Shown here: piece by piece, positions 43,459-55,807 of the stretch
How positions within the stretch are numbered: position 1 is the first letter of the stretch
Layout of the letters: each line of letters opens with the position of its first letter
Assembly: GCA_021432605.1 (NCBI GenBank)
Contig: MU271145.1
Location: 1,922,001-1,986,000 of the forward strand
Length of the DNA: 64,000 nucleotides
Reading direction: 5' to 3'
Source: Coniochaeta sp. PMI_546
Taxonomy: Eukaryota > Ascomycota > Sordariomycetes > Coniochaetales > Coniochaetaceae
Notes under the pieces: model-generated
What the model was told of the DNA's origin: nothing
The model's input: only the letters and a program-made list of their open reading frames with translations
Database searches by the model: none
Translations under genes and position numbers: made by a program

Positions 43459-46110
43459 AAGGGACTTGTTGACTCGAAAGCCGTGTGTTTCTGGTGGTCG
43501 CGGTGTGGTTTGAGGTGCTGATGGTGGTGATAATGAAGGGAGAAAGACAGGCAGGTCCGTTCAAAGTTTTTGGGCTTGAACGAAATTAAAAAAAAAATTG
43601 GGTGGATGTCGAATCCAGCCAAGCGCGGTCGCGAAAAGACAAAGCTGAAGGATTGTCTGTCGAGAAGAATCGTCGACCGAGAGGTGAATCGAGGAGATTA
43701 TTACTCGTCCAACAATCGAAACCCTGTTCTGCTGAGCGAGGAAAAGGTTCTCGAGGTTGTGAAGAGTCGACACTCGTTCGGTTTGTGGTTGCTTGGGAAG
43801 GAGTGGATTTCCTGTCGCAAAAAAGTCCTTAACCCGACCGCGAGACAAATTAGTGACGGGCTGGGGGGGGATAAGAACCAGAGCAAGAGTGGAGATTTTT
43901 CCTTTTTCTCTATTAAAAGTAGAAAAAAAAGAAACAGCTCCTGTTCTGCTAGCTGAGAGAAAACACTCCGATGATTATTACAAAGGAGGTTTGAAAAGAA
44001 CTGAGAGCGTAGATCCAGATGGTATGGATCCTCTCTATTCACTTCTAGGATGAAGATGAATGTGTGATGGTGAAGGCGGAAAAAAAAGTTCCTGAGGGAA
44101 ATGGCCCTTCCTGCTTTGGCGGGCGAAATGATGGGCGATTTTTTTTGGACGGGGGTGTGGCAGCTTGGCTTGGCTTGGTCCGTGTTGGCCCAGAGAAAAC
44201 ATGACAAGGGGTGAAGATTTTGAAGTACCATACACGTGTAGTATAAGGTATGAAAGTACCTTGCCTTGCTTTACCATAGTACTCTGGTACTAACAGTGCA
44301 CTGAACTGCACTGTCCGGTCCGCACATCCAAAACGTCCCTCGCTTAATTACATGCCGTTCCTGTCCCCTGCTTGTACCTTTTGCCTCGTAAGGAGGTTCG
44401 CGCTATGGCAGCAAAACTACCTACAGGTACCTCTGCTGTACACGTACATAAGGTAGGTTACGAATACCAATTCTGAGGTAGGTTGGTTCTCTGACTCAAC
44501 CAACCTTCTAGCACGACGTGCAGAGCCGAAGCATGCAGAGAGGAGTCACAACTCCCTAGATCTCTTGCTGCGCAAACTCCTAAATCCGCGAATACACCAG
44601 CAAATACCATCCATATTCGGAGTCAAATGCCCTACCAACAACTCTAACAAACAATACTGTGAAACCTAAACGAAATGCGTCATGAACCTAGCTGGGAGAG
44701 TCGTACTTCTGGATCTGGACATCATGTTCGCCCTACCCGGGCAGGTAGTCATGTCTGACCACCGGCCACCAGTATCGCGACTCATTCATATCTACACAGT
44801 CAAAACAGTACCTAGGAAGACTGATCGCAAACTTCGATATCCGTTGCTTCTCTACAGGTTTCGATGCTCACCAAGCACGTGCAATCGATAGATACCTTAT
44901 ACTTCTCTCCGTCATCAAGGCTGGGCATCCCTGTGATGCTCAAACAAAGCTAAGCACTGTACGTATTGTACAATATTGCCGTGTGGCATGTCGACATTGT
45001 TATCTTGGTAGCTCCTTGTCTTCTCGTCTGACGCCCTTTCGCCCCCGAACCAGACTTGGCGGATACCGGTACTGTACATAGATGGCCGGAAGTGTGCCGG
45101 CACTGGGTAGTGAGGCCGAGATGAAGCTTAAGTAAGAGCCAAAGGAAAGCCCGGGACACAGCCGTCCTCACAAATGCCCGGTACCTAGTATTGGGGTACA
45201 ATAGAGAAAGTGCCCGGGGTCATCTTCGAGATGTCTTCTCTGCATGCAAATTATCCGAACAACCGTTGCAAGTGCTACTGAGAATGTAGCCCTGACCCCT
45301 TGAAAGAGTTCCGGCTGTCTTTCAGCCACTATCCCACCCCCAGATCGACGGCACAGCATCTCCCGTCTGGAAACGAAACCAGGATTCGAGCCATCCAACA
45401 CCTACTCACCTGCACTACCATAGTACACGAGATTTCGCCAGTTGGCGCGTCTGAGTGAATGACTAGGTACCGATAAAGGGTAGTCATCAAGTACACGGTA
45501 CTCAAAAATCTGATTACAGTTCAAGTGATTGGCTGTTGTACCCTGGGATTTGCCAGATATATGGTCAAGGCGCGCAAGGAGGTGGCAACCCCGGGTCAAG
45601 TATTCTCTTTTACACGTACCTACTTTGCTGGCTCTCGCTGTTGGAGTAGACCAGCACAACTGGCAAGGATCCTGCTGTACTCGATAAGTGCATAATAGCA
45701 ACCTCGTCCAAGGCACAGAGGCACTGTGTGTACACAAGCACCACCAGCCAATCGTCGCTCTGCTCTTCCCATTGTTCCCGAAATGGAACGATTTTGAGAC
45801 GAGCAGTCGATTCTGGCGAAAAGGACGTGCTTTCCTCAACCTCTATCATCGTATACTTTGCAGCAACGCCATGTATCCTCTCACGCTGAAGTTCGATTAT
45901 TGGTAAGAATGAGGTCATTGCAGAACTATCTGGAACAACCATTCGAACATTCGTGCTTTAGCTTGTATGGATGGATTACTTCGCAACTCAAATTCTGGAA
46001 AGGCTTCGATCGCTCGCTCACGTATACCCTGCACAGTGACGAAACCTACGCGGCTACCTACGGACAATGGCAGTACCTCCTGCACGTAGACTCGAAAGGT
46101 ACCCTAGACG
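43459..46110. other. Intergenic: eIF4G leader and left flank of the transposon, no gene seen
   Basis: The first 700 bp upstream of eIF4G are the likely promoter and 5' leader and contain several A runs and one G run. GGTACC/AAGGTAGGT-type motifs recur at 44.2-44.5 kb. From 44.6 to 46.1 kb frames of 60-145 codons occur on both strands; none has recognisable domains or a splice-consistent extension. Confidence 0.5.
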
Positions 46111-46119
46111 CGCGTGGAT
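46111..46119. repeat. Left 9-bp target-site duplication (CGCGTGGAT)
   Basis: CGCGTGGAT lies directly before the left inverted repeat and recurs without change directly after the right one at 50126-50134. A 9-bp duplication is the hallmark of Mutator-like transposases. Confidence 0.95.
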
Positions 46120-46174
46120 GAGTAGCGGGATAGGTACCCCCTCGCATGGGAAGGGCACCTCTATCTAACCGTAT
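46120..46174 (+). repeat. Left terminal inverted repeat of the MULE
   Basis: The 55-bp repeat begins GAGTAGCGGGATAGG and ends TAACCGTAT. It differs from the right copy at four positions. Two of these are CpA in one copy and TpA in the other, as RIP would produce. Confidence 0.95.
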
Positions 46175-46719
46175 TAGGACTAGGTCTTCAACCGCCGGCT
46201 GCCAGGCCTTGGCGCATCTCTACAGACATTTCCCGTAGCCTTTGCCGGAGATTGCGAGAATATATGCCCAGGCCGCATAGGTCAATTGAGTATAATCAAC
46301 CCTGGATTCCCATACAAAATAGTACCTTCTTGTATCTCAAATACTTGAATTGCCTTTACGTCAATGTAATCAAACTCGATCAATAGCTATTGTAGATATT
46401 AGGACTTATATAATTATAACTATAGACCTTCGTCTGCCGCGAACTCGCGGTCGCAAAAACCGCGATTTTTATCGGTCTTATCTATTTTAGCGCGAGCCGC
46501 TAAAAATTTGAAGACCTCCCATTGGTTATAGCCTCTAGCTTATTTATAGCCTGGCTCCTTTATTCTATACGCGACGCGTTTTTGTTGATCTCATAGAAAC
46601 TTATACCTATTCTATATCTTACTTTCCGCCTCCCTACGCCGTTATTTATACTATCCTTCGCCCTACGTTTTACAAGCTTAATTACTCGATAGAGTCAATA
46701 ATATCGTCAATATCCTCGG

Positions 46720-49330
46720 TTTCTAACGGCTTCTAGGATAATAGGCGCGATTGGCAGCTCGAAGAAATAGGGGACCTGGATAACATAGATGATATACTAG
46801 AGTTCGATAAATTTGATGACCGCGCCGACGAGGGACCTTTGGAAATCGATAAAAACCACTTTGGTAATGACCTTGGCCTTATTAGTAACGAGGTTATCGT
46901 TCAAGATTATGGCCACGTTAACCTCGTCGGCGCCGAAAGCGACGACGGCGAAGTGTTATCTCTTCTAGAAACCCTAGGCTTGCCGGAGGACCTCGTTCCT
47001 TGGTACAATCTCTATTCCAATAACTTTAATACCGCAAGCGAGGCTATCTACGTTATCAACGAACTCGTAAAGAAGAACGGTTTCGTAGTTACCCAACGAC
47101 GAAATTATTACCAAGCGGGGAGAATAGTTCGTATTATTCTAAGTTATTCCAAAAGGGGGGATCCTGAACGACCTTACAAGTCCTAATATTCCGCCGAACC
47201 TCCTACGAAACGTAGAAAGACGGTCTTACGCGGTTCCTCCGCCTATAACTATCCTTGGCGTACTATTATTATTAGCCGCCTCCGTAACAATCTTCAATAG
47301 CGGTTTAGCTTCAAAGACTACGGAGACCTCGTATATAATTATATCTTCGATTCCAACGCCCGTTAGATATTAACCTATCGCCGTCGTAAGAGAACTTAAG
47401 CCGTAATAGATAAGATTATCGAACTAGATAAAATCCATATTGTTTCCGCTACCGATATCGCGTAACGGATACGGGCGCTTTATCCTAGGCTAGTTCTACG
47501 CCTTTAAGATATTAGGGACATCCGGAAAGCGGCGAAGAAGAAGGAGTTGGGCCCCCGTATACCGTATCAATAGTTCGTTACCGACTTATACGACGATAAG
47601 GGTATCGTTAGACCGTATATCTTTAGGCAAACGGAAGACTCGCCCGTTAAACGTATCTTATAGTCCTATTAAGATTACCTATACTTATAAAAGAAAAACC
47701 CCGAAGTCTAGTCAATCGACTATACCTATTACGTTAACAAATATAATATACCGTTTTATAACATTACCGGTATTACTAACCTCGGTATAACGTTCAATAT
47801 TACGTTCTATATCCTCAACGGCGAAAAGGAGGAGGACTTTATTTGGCTCTTTACGTAGATAAAGTTCTTACTATATAGCCACCATATTCAACTCCTATAC
47901 GTGATAATAACCGATATCGATAAAGTCCTTAAAAAGGCGGCGAGGGTAGTATTTCTTAATGAAATCAAATACTAGGTATGTCTCTAGTACGTATTAAAGA
48001 ACGTAGTTTTCAACGTAAAGAAGAAATAGATCGGTTTACTCAAAGGTATTATAATCGGCGAGATAGGCGGCGGTAAAGGAAGCCGTATAGCCCGGCCTAA
48101 CGTTACTACCGAGTTCCTTAACGACGATATCTCTAATACTAGGTCGCGGCAAGTAGCCTTGGATTCCTAGAGCAATAAGGTTGCCAACGCCTTCTTCGTT
48201 CCGGCAAAATAACTAAAACATCTCGGCGCCAACGGTGTTCGCGATCCCCGGCTTTATAAGATAGCTCGTAAACTCCGCGCTATTCGGTCCTCCGAACGAG
48301 ATAGGACTTATAATAATACTATAGACGGTATCCTCGCGGCTTTTCGTACTTTCGTCTACGCGGAAATAGAGGCGGCGGCGAAAGAAGCCTGGCGAACGTT
48401 AGTAAACGACTTCCCTAGCTAGCTAGATATTATTACCTATTTGGAAAGGATATATCTACCTCTAGCAGACGAGTTTTATATTTACGGTATCAATACCTAT
48501 CGTAATTTCGGTCTCCGCGCGAGTTCGCGGGTAGAGTATTCTTACTAGATAATAAAACGACTTCTTCCTAGCCGCCGAATTGACTTTTATATCTTTTATC
48601 TCGCTATCAAGGAGATAAAGGTTCGGTTGATCAATACTTACGAAACGAAGTTTAGCGATCAATAGAGAATCCAACTTACGAGCCCTAATAAGGACCTACT
48701 TAGGAAGCTCAATACCTTGATATCTTATAGAACGTTCAAACTATTAGAAATTTAGATTCAACTAGCGAAAGAAACTCTCAAAGATAACCGGCGTATAGAT
48801 TATATAGAACGTTTCGGCAAGCAATTCGGTCTACCTTATTAGTACCGGATTATCCTAATCCTTTAGTTTGAATACCTAGTTCTAGAGCCTTATCTAATTG
48901 ATATATACTGGTAGATTCAAAAGAGAGAGGTATGTTTCCTTATAATAGTTTTGTACGGCTATTAATATAGTCTCTCTTCCTTAAGACTTATTACTATATC
49001 TACTTCGTAATCTCGAAGAGCTAAACCCTTACGTACGGCTAAGCCGGCAAAATAATATTAATAGGCCTAGGGTAATAGGTAGGTTCGTAATTCCCGCTAT
49101 AGTAAGAGATAGAAACAATTCGGTTTATTACGAGCAACGCTACGATAACCCTCGCCGGGAGAAAGCCGCGCCGAAGACTAAGCCGGCTATATAAAAGAAT
49201 AAGAAAGGTAATGCGATAGAGGCGGCCGCCGCGTTGTTTACCTAGGCCTTCAAAGACCAGGCTAATATTTAAGAACAGTTATAAGCAGATCTATAAGTAT
49301 AAAAGGCGTAGATGGCATAGATAGAAACGT
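46720..49330 (+). pseudogene. Decayed MULE transposase (FAR1-like N-terminus, MULE domain)
   Basis: One plus-strand frame runs through most of this span. An open piece of 115 codons (46839-47186) reads LVKKNGFVVTQRRNYYQAGR, the beginning of a FAR1-type DNA-binding domain; YNYPWRTIIISRL follows further on. The MULE transposase core lies near 47720-48040, with IDYTYYVNKYNIPFYNITGI, FNITFYILNGEKEEDFIWLF and VIITDIDKVLKKAARVVF, matching the D-x-T(N)-x-Y and TD-x-D-x-A-x-x-x-A-x-x-x-VFP patterns of that family. Between 47200 and 48050 alone about fourteen in-frame stops occur, nearly all TAG or TAA in place of Gln codons. No functional protein can be made. The C-terminal part carries a 27-bp tandem repeat. 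Confidence 0.85.
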
Positions 49331-49361
49331 TGTTACGGGAGATCAAGGTAGGTACGGCGGC

Positions 49362-49586
49362 GAGCTCTAGGACTACTCCCAGGTAGAGCGCGGCGGCGAG
49401 CTTTCCTTGGCAGAACGCGGCGGCGAGCTCTCCCTGGCAGAACGCGGCGGCGAGCTCTCCCTAACAGAACGCGGCGGCGAGCTCTCCCTAGCAAGGCGCG
49501 CCGCCAAGCTCTCCTTAGCAGGGCGCGCCGCCAAGCTCTCCCTAGTAGGGCACGCCGGCAAGCTCTCCCTAGGCAGAATATCCTAG
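49362..49586 (+). repeat. 27-bp tandem repeat, about seven copies, inside the MULE
   Basis: Copies start near 49398, 49425, 49452, 49479, 49506, 49533 and 49560, exactly 27 bp apart, plus a degenerate one at 49362. The unit resembles GAGCTCTCCCTGGCAGAACG plus CGGCGGC and encodes nine residues, SSPWQNAAA, in the transposase frame. The first copies keep CGGCGGC and the later ones read CGCCGCC, so the array has two subfamilies. Confidence 0.85.
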
Positions 49587-50070
49587 CATATAATACCGAC
49601 CGGAACACTAGAATATGCCGCTACTACCGTTACAACGCTTATAACACGTATAACTATCACCAACCTTACTAACGCCGGTAAGGTCAACGGCAAGCGTAAT
49701 ATAATATCCCGGGTTCCATCAATCAACCTGGCAAATATAAGTAGCCGCCGGCGCCGAGGTAGGAAAGAAGGTAGGTAGGCGCCGGGGCGCCGGTAGTAAA
49801 CGTGGCCTACCTTATAGTTTACACTCAATTGAATATAATTCTGCCGTATTTGACCGCCTGAAATCGTCGTTCTTTTGAAAACTTTACGGATTTGGAAGAA
49901 TTGGCTCGCTCTAGGCATCGCGATGGCTTCAATCGTCAATATTCTTGTAGTACGGTAGCAGGTCTGCGCGGATGGCTGTCTACATAGGCTAAGAAGTCAC
50001 TTTACCGCTAATTTTAGTATAGGTAGACCTGCCAGAGTATGATAGCTGGCATTTATCGAAACATTGCTAA

Positions 50071-50125
50071 ATACGGTTAAAGAGAGGTGCCCTTCCCATA
50101 CGAGGGGGTGCCTATCCCGCTACTC
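50071..50125 (-). repeat. Right terminal inverted repeat of the MULE
   Basis: Reverse complement of the left repeat with 51 of 55 matches and no gap. It reads GAGTAGCGGGATAGGCACCC from the outer end inward. Confidence 0.95.
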
Positions 50126-50134
50126 CGCGTGGAT
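50126..50134. repeat. Right 9-bp target-site duplication (CGCGTGGAT)
   Basis: Identical to 46111-46119 and adjacent to the right inverted repeat. Confidence 0.95.
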
Positions 50135-50708
50135 GGTTTGCTAAGTCCACTACATTGGCTATCGATAGCTAGCCTCAGATGGGCCCATCCTGCCCGTCAC
50201 TTCCGCCCCATGCAAACAATGATATCCTGCAGCCGTTGTCAAATGAAGCTGTAAACGAGACTGTGGCTGTTGCTGCACAGGCAGGGATGTGCTCGTGGCC
50301 AAAGACGTGGCTTATTGTTTCCACCAGAAGTTTTCTGGAATCTGCAACATGCCAACACCCAAATGACCTTGAAGTATCAGGCAGACATCGCCGTTGGTCC
50401 GTAGAACACCGTCAAATTACTGAGACACATACACAGTGCTACCATGCAATAATCACGGAATCTCTGGCAGTATCAGTCACCTTGTTCCAAACCAGAACTT
50501 TGGTCAAATATCAGGGCCTTGTATGCGAATTTGCATGCACAGTAGAAAATCTAACTCTCCGAAACAACAAGGCAAGTTTGGTATCTGACTCCAGTGAACT
50601 TCCACCCCGTGCCGATAGTAAGACAATCCTGGCGGCTCACCACTAATAACCATATAAAAACTTTTGACCTTGCCACGATGTATCGTCCCAGCAAAAACCG
50701 TCACAGAC
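50135..50708. other. Intergenic, no convincing gene
   Basis: These 574 bp lie between the transposon and the Aquarius stop codon. A 155-codon plus-strand frame (50179-50646) has no known domain and would overlap the Aquarius 3' UTR. Confidence 0.45.
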
Positions 50709-53700
50709 CTAATCTTCCTCGGCTTCAAATCCCTCGGCCTGTGCCTCCGCAACAGCCTCTTCCGCATCCTCAGAATCAATCACCCCCGCAGGCCCTTCGT
50801 CCGGCTGCGGCAGCGCCTCCTGCGGAGCAGCCACGTCCTCGGGCAGCCCCCGCTCGGCGCGGAGCTGCTTGATCCTCGTGTTTGTCATCTCGAAGACGTA
50901 TTGGCCGAGGTGCTCGACGTTCTCCATGACCGTCTCGCCCGCCACGGCCTTCCCCTCTTCCTCCGACAGGACCCTGGAGGAAGGCCAGAGCTCGCCCGTC
51001 ACGAGCGTCAGTTTGTCCGGCCGCTGGAGCAGCAGCTCAAACGCCTCACGCAGCTCAAAGCATGCCTCGAAGACCTCGCGCCTACCCAGGATATAGAGCC
51101 CCAGCCGGGCGCGGGACAGCGCCACTGTGAGACGGCGGATATCGCGTAAGTATCCTACCCTCGACGTGCGAGTCAACGACAGGATTATGTCTATAGAGCG
51201 GGTTAGCAAAACCGTGGCAGCAGGGGAGCCTTGGGCAACTTACAGTCGTTCTGCTCGCCCTGGTACTTGTCCACAGTGGTCACTATCCGTGGCAGCCCAA
51301 AGAGAGGATTCTTCGCGCACCGATGGGCTAGCACATCCTTGATCAGAGCCCGCTGACCGGCATATGTCGCCAGAATACTGATCTTTGCGGCCGGGTAGCC
51401 GAGCAACCGCATATACTGGTAGATGGCGACGGCATATTCTGCTTCGCCCAGGTTCTGTATAAAGTGCGGCGTCGGCTCGGATTCTCCTTTACCCTTGTAG
51501 TCCGGAACGTTGATGAATTGGTAGTCGTACTTGAAGCCCGCATTCGCCGTCAGGTACTCTTGCTGAGTCTCCACATGTGGCAGGTTACCCAGCTTGGGGT
51601 ATCTCCACTGGTAGAGTCCTGCAATCGATGGCCGAGCGCGGCCTTGTTGATCGAGTGTGATTGCCGGCACACCGAGACGCACCAGGCGGGAGAAGAGGGA
51701 CTGCTCCAGGTTTGCGTAGTGTCGGAAGGCTAGGCTCTGAATGACGGGAGAGTTCTGGAAGTGATCGCCACACAAGACAACCCTCTGCAAGGGCATCTGT
51801 CCGTCTTTGGGCTTCTGCATGGCCAAGGGGATGAAATTCTCGATCTCTGTGATCTGAGCGGCTTCTTCCATAACAACATTGTCGTAGTGGAAGCCGAGAG
51901 ATGCTATCTCCGCCCTCCTCATAGCTGCATGCGTCGACGTCATGGCGATGATACGAGCTTCGTTGATGAGCAAATAGTTCGCCTTGTCCCTGTCACGCCG
52001 CAATATCTCGAAAGGCAGAATATCTGCCAGTTCCGAGAATATCTTCGAGATGTGACGGTAGCATCCGGTGGCGATCTCCTCGACGGTCTCGCGATCTGCG
52101 CCGGGAGGGAAAAGTGGTTGAGGTGCGTCGGCGAAGTAGTAGTGGAAAGGGAAAGCTTGAACGATATCCTCCGCGGATGCCTTCTCTGATTTGAGGATCT
52201 CCTCAAATTTGGCCCACGCAGGCTCAACATAGACCGAGTTGAAATATCCAGCTGTTTCGGCTGAGTTTCCGTGAGCACCTGGCGCGCCAATACTTGCGGC
52301 CAGGCGATTGACCTCCAGAAGATACCTATCGCGATTTTGCAAGAAGGACTCGACTCTCCCAAGTTTGCTGAAATTGCCCTCCGTTTCAAGCTCTTCCTCG
52401 CCGTGACCAAGCCGCAGGAGATGTCGCTCGTCTATATCCAGGGCAACAATCTTCGCGAACAGCTGATTAAGGGCTTGGTTGCTGTGGGCGATAAGCAACG
52501 TCCTCTGGTTGGGGAAATTATGGTATATGTTGTTGATGATTTGCGTGGCAACGTCCGTCTTGCCCGTGCCTGGTGGCCCTACAATAACAGTCAGGCCTGG
52601 TTGTGTGCCAGAGATGATTGCCTCCACCTGAGCAGGAGTGAAGCGGATTTGGTTCAGTTTCGGCGCATCGACTGGATATGGGCCATTGTTGGGTGGCTTG
52701 TAGGTCGAGACTTTGAGCGTCTCCACGTCAGCGATCAGTGCAGGTTCTGCATCCCGCCTCCGCTTCTTAGAAGACTTCGCAGTCGGTTCTTGAGCCTGGC
52801 TGGCAACGTTCTCCAGCACGTAAGGTGGGCCGAAGCTTCCCGATGCATCGTCACTCGGCTCAATGATCTTGCCAGGCAGGCTCTCAATGAGGTGTTGCCA
52901 GTCCAGGAACGTGTCCCTGTAGTCGACCTTCTTGATCCGATTTGGGAGATGCTTGTATGTTGCCCCCGCCGGATCACCGTAACCGAGAAATACTTCATGG
53001 AGCCAAGAAGCCAAAGGAACGTCTGAAAGCGCCAAGTTGCGGATAGACTCAAGGACCGGTTTGAAGTTGTTTTCCCTACCGCTCCTCCGCACGATGACGT
53101 TGATCTCATCATAAACATTCGGCTTGCCCGAGGAAGACGTTTCCGTGTCCTCCTTGTATCGTTGCGGATCAAGCTTCAGTTGTATCCTTCGCGTCGAGTT
53201 TCGATCTCGGCCATCATAGTACGCCTTCGCGTCTTTGATAGGATTGCCTTTCTGATCAACTATCTGGGTAACCTCTGCCGACCGAACGGCCTTCAGGCCC
53301 ATTTGTTGAGATTCAGCCTGAGAAGCACCTCCATTCGATGACTGTTTCGCCTTCGACGCATCTACAGCAAGGAGGAAAACAACATCGCCAGGCCTTAACG
53401 ACTCCCAGTCGCGCCGGATAGACTCCGAACATTTCCGTACATCGATCACCACCTCGGCCCGTACGCTGGATGGTTTGTCGTCACCAACGAGGGCGGGAAT
53501 GACCTCCAGTATAGACGGTTTGCTGACAGGAAGCGCCATCTTCGAAAAGCCTGAGAACGAAGTCTCGCCGGGCTTCCGGGATTCTGGCTGAAGCCTTCGG
53601 AGCACATCCTCGATATCTCGGCGTATCCCGTAGAAAGACTCGCATCGGTAAAGCACCAATGATCTCCAGAGAAAGTCCCCAACGGACAGGTACTGAAGAT

Positions 53701-55257
53701 TCAGCTTGGGTAGCGCCAAGGGCCGAGATCCGTCATAATAGTCAGTTCTCATCAGGCTGTGATCGAAAAGCGTCACTTCGTCCGGGAGAACATTGAGTTT
53801 GTGAGCAGTCTCCTGGAATGTGTCCCTTTTCTCGAACGTCGATAGTAGTACCTCTAATATAAAGTTTCGATCGATGACTGCCTTGGATAAGTCAGGATAA
53901 GACGTTCTTAGGTCTAGGAGGTCCGCCAGTTGCTGTAGCTCCTCAGTAGAGAGCGGTTCAAGGAGGCCTGCCAGTTCTGTCCTCTTCGAGATCGAGCCAT
54001 AGTTCGACAAGGCGAGGACTGTCAGTTTATCCTTGAAGTGTTTCAAAGAGATCCTCTGTAATTTTGCTAGTTGTGAGCAGTGCCGGTCATAGGCCTCAGT
54101 CCGACTATATTGCACGCCGGTCTGATCATCGACTGTGAAATGCGTGTAATGAGCTAACATGGAGTAAAGGTCGCGTAAGAGGTCACTATCCTCGTCATTG
54201 AACAACGGGGAAAGAGTAAGGGCCGGTAGGACGTGGAGATCCTGCAGCAGAGTGTTGACGTATCGCCTTGTTGGGAGTTGACTTTGTAGATCTGTCAGGA
54301 ACTCGACGAACCGCTCGCAGTATTGCAGTTGTTCTGTATCGTGTAAGTAGTTGATTTCATCGAGAGAATAATGGCGTTCCTACCTTCTTTGACATCGTCC
54401 GAGTAAATCTGGTTGAGAAAATCAAGGACTAATGTGTAGAGCCAAGACCGCTCAAACCTAAGCCGGGCCTTAGTCTCGTCATCCGCAGCATCGTAGCGTT
54501 TGGCGGAAGCCTTCCAAGCTTTTCTCAAATGCGGACCGGCGTTGAGAAGCTGGTCTCTCTTCTTGTCGCTCGATAAATTGTGCCAGACTGATATTGAGAC
54601 GAGCGGCGCGCACTCCTTGCGCACTATGCCACAATCTAGGCTCTGGAAAGCATGTATGACAAAGAGGAGAACCTGTTTTCTGATAGTCCACGATAATGAT
54701 GTGTCGAGACTCATGGAGAGGATTCGTCGAAAGAGTGCTGAGAAGTCCGAGGGCCGGTCGTTGAAGATACCTGAGTGATGTTAGAAGACACACGGCTCGA
54801 GAGTTGCGCAAAGTCACTCACTCCATGTTTCCAGCCTCTCTCTTCGCTTGACATTGGCGAGCAGTACAATCAGCAGTACGTGAAAGTTGGATGAGTCTTC
54901 GGTGTATCCCGGCCAGAGATAGCTAGACAGAAATGTTAGCTGAGGTGGACTGACAAGACAGAGCTCGGATTGCATGTTAACGGACCTTTCGAGAGTTTGG
55001 AGACCTTCCAGTGCAAGTAGCGACTTGAATTGAAACCCGTCCTTCTCGATCGTATCCCATATTTCGCGTTTCAACACATCGTTCTTGACCTTGACTTTCG
55101 TAGTACGTTTCGACTTCTTCAACCAATGTTGCTTGGCGAGGGCCGCGAACTCGCCCTCCCCCTCGTCTTCGCGGACATTGTCGCTGGAAGCTAGCTGAGC
55201 TGAGGTTCCTTGTGAACGCGATGGGGCACTGCTTCGTAGTCGCTTTGCCGGAGGCAT
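50709..55257 (-). CDS. Intron-binding spliceosomal helicase Aquarius (Cwf11)
   Basis: Five exons (55257-54986, 54922-54822, 54770-54384, 54333-51244, 51190-50709) encode 1443 aa; introns are 63, 51, 50 and 53 bp. The N-terminal armadillo-like region includes SYLWPGYTEDSSNFH and LSLDTSLSWT-type helices. The helicase core has Q-motif-like RFTPAQVEAIISG, Walker A GPPGTGKT (about 840), the DEAD-like box VMEEAAQITEIENF, LCGDHFQNSPVI, LDQQGRARPSI, VDKYQGEQND and the motif VI region VALSRARLGLYI. This is the Aquarius branch of UPF1-like SF1 helicases, which binds the intron upstream of the branch site in the spliceosome. The C-terminus is acidic (EDAEEAVAEAQAEGFEAEED). The first donor is GTCCGT. The gene is head-to-head with the THO1 fusion gene. 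Confidence 0.95.
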
Positions 55258-55807
55258 ATTGATCACTTCAACGCTCCTTTGAAATTCGTCGCGTGCCGAA
55301 AGGCTCGGCTATAATTGAGCGACTGAAGGCTGCATGAAATAAACTGCTTAGGAACTTTAAATGTCGAGCAAGTGGTCGTCGAACAGGCGTCACAGGTGTG
55401 GCTTGCTTTGATGCGGCTTCACCTGCAGCTGAGCTTTGCTAGCGCGTCAGCCTTGCAGTTGGAGGCCAAAAAGCCACGGCACTTTTTCGACCGCCCCACA
55501 TTGAATGCTTGGATCGCGTCTTGGTCTGCCTTCAGCCTCATCGATCAGCTTTGTCGACATTACCTTTCTGTTATTCAATCATTCAACCATACTCGGCCGT
55601 ATTGCTCCTACGAAGGAAGCTTTACATATCGTTTTAGGAGTACCTGTTTCGCCCACTACTCCAAGCCATACTTCCCCATTCGGCATTTCGACCGCCTTCG
55701 TGTCCAGCCTATTCAGCTATCGATGGCGTCTACCAGTACAACAAAGCCTTGATTACAGAGGGCAGCATTTTCTTCAACCAAACACTCGCTCCCCTCTGGC
55801 AACTACA
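55258..55807. promoter_or_regulatory. Divergent promoter region between Aquarius and the THO1 fusion gene
   Basis: These 550 bp separate the two start codons and presumably serve both genes. The part next to THO1 is C/T-rich leader. No conserved site could be named. Short frames here are not supported. Confidence 0.4.

Larger units (their letters stand above)
46120..50125. mobile_element. Mutator-like (MULE) DNA transposon, full length, RIP-mutated
   Basis: The element is 4006 bp. Its ends are 55-bp inverted repeats (46120-46174 and 50071-50125) that match at 51 of 55 positions without a gap, flanked by the 9-bp duplication CGCGTGGAT. The interior is very rich in TpA while CpG stays frequent, the pattern left by RIP acting on CpA. 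The plus strand retains a recognisable Mutator-type transposase frame interrupted by many TAG and TAA codons where CAG or CAA would be expected. The element is therefore whole in outline but inactive. The perfect target duplication suggests a fairly recent insertion followed by rapid RIP rather than slow decay. It sits between eIF4G and Aquarius and breaks no visible gene. Confidence 0.92.

Noticed and set aside
45610-45942. 110-codon minus-strand frame left of the transposon
   Set aside because: No ATG-supported gene structure, no domain and no continuation by splicing; kept only as a curiosity.
49333-49608. Arg/Ala-repeat frame on the minus strand over the 27-bp repeats
   Set aside because: It is the reverse reading of a tandem repeat inside the dead transposon; period 27 keeps any frame open.
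50179-50646. 155-codon plus-strand frame next to the transposon
   Set aside because: No domain, no homology recalled, and it overlaps the likely Aquarius 3' UTR.
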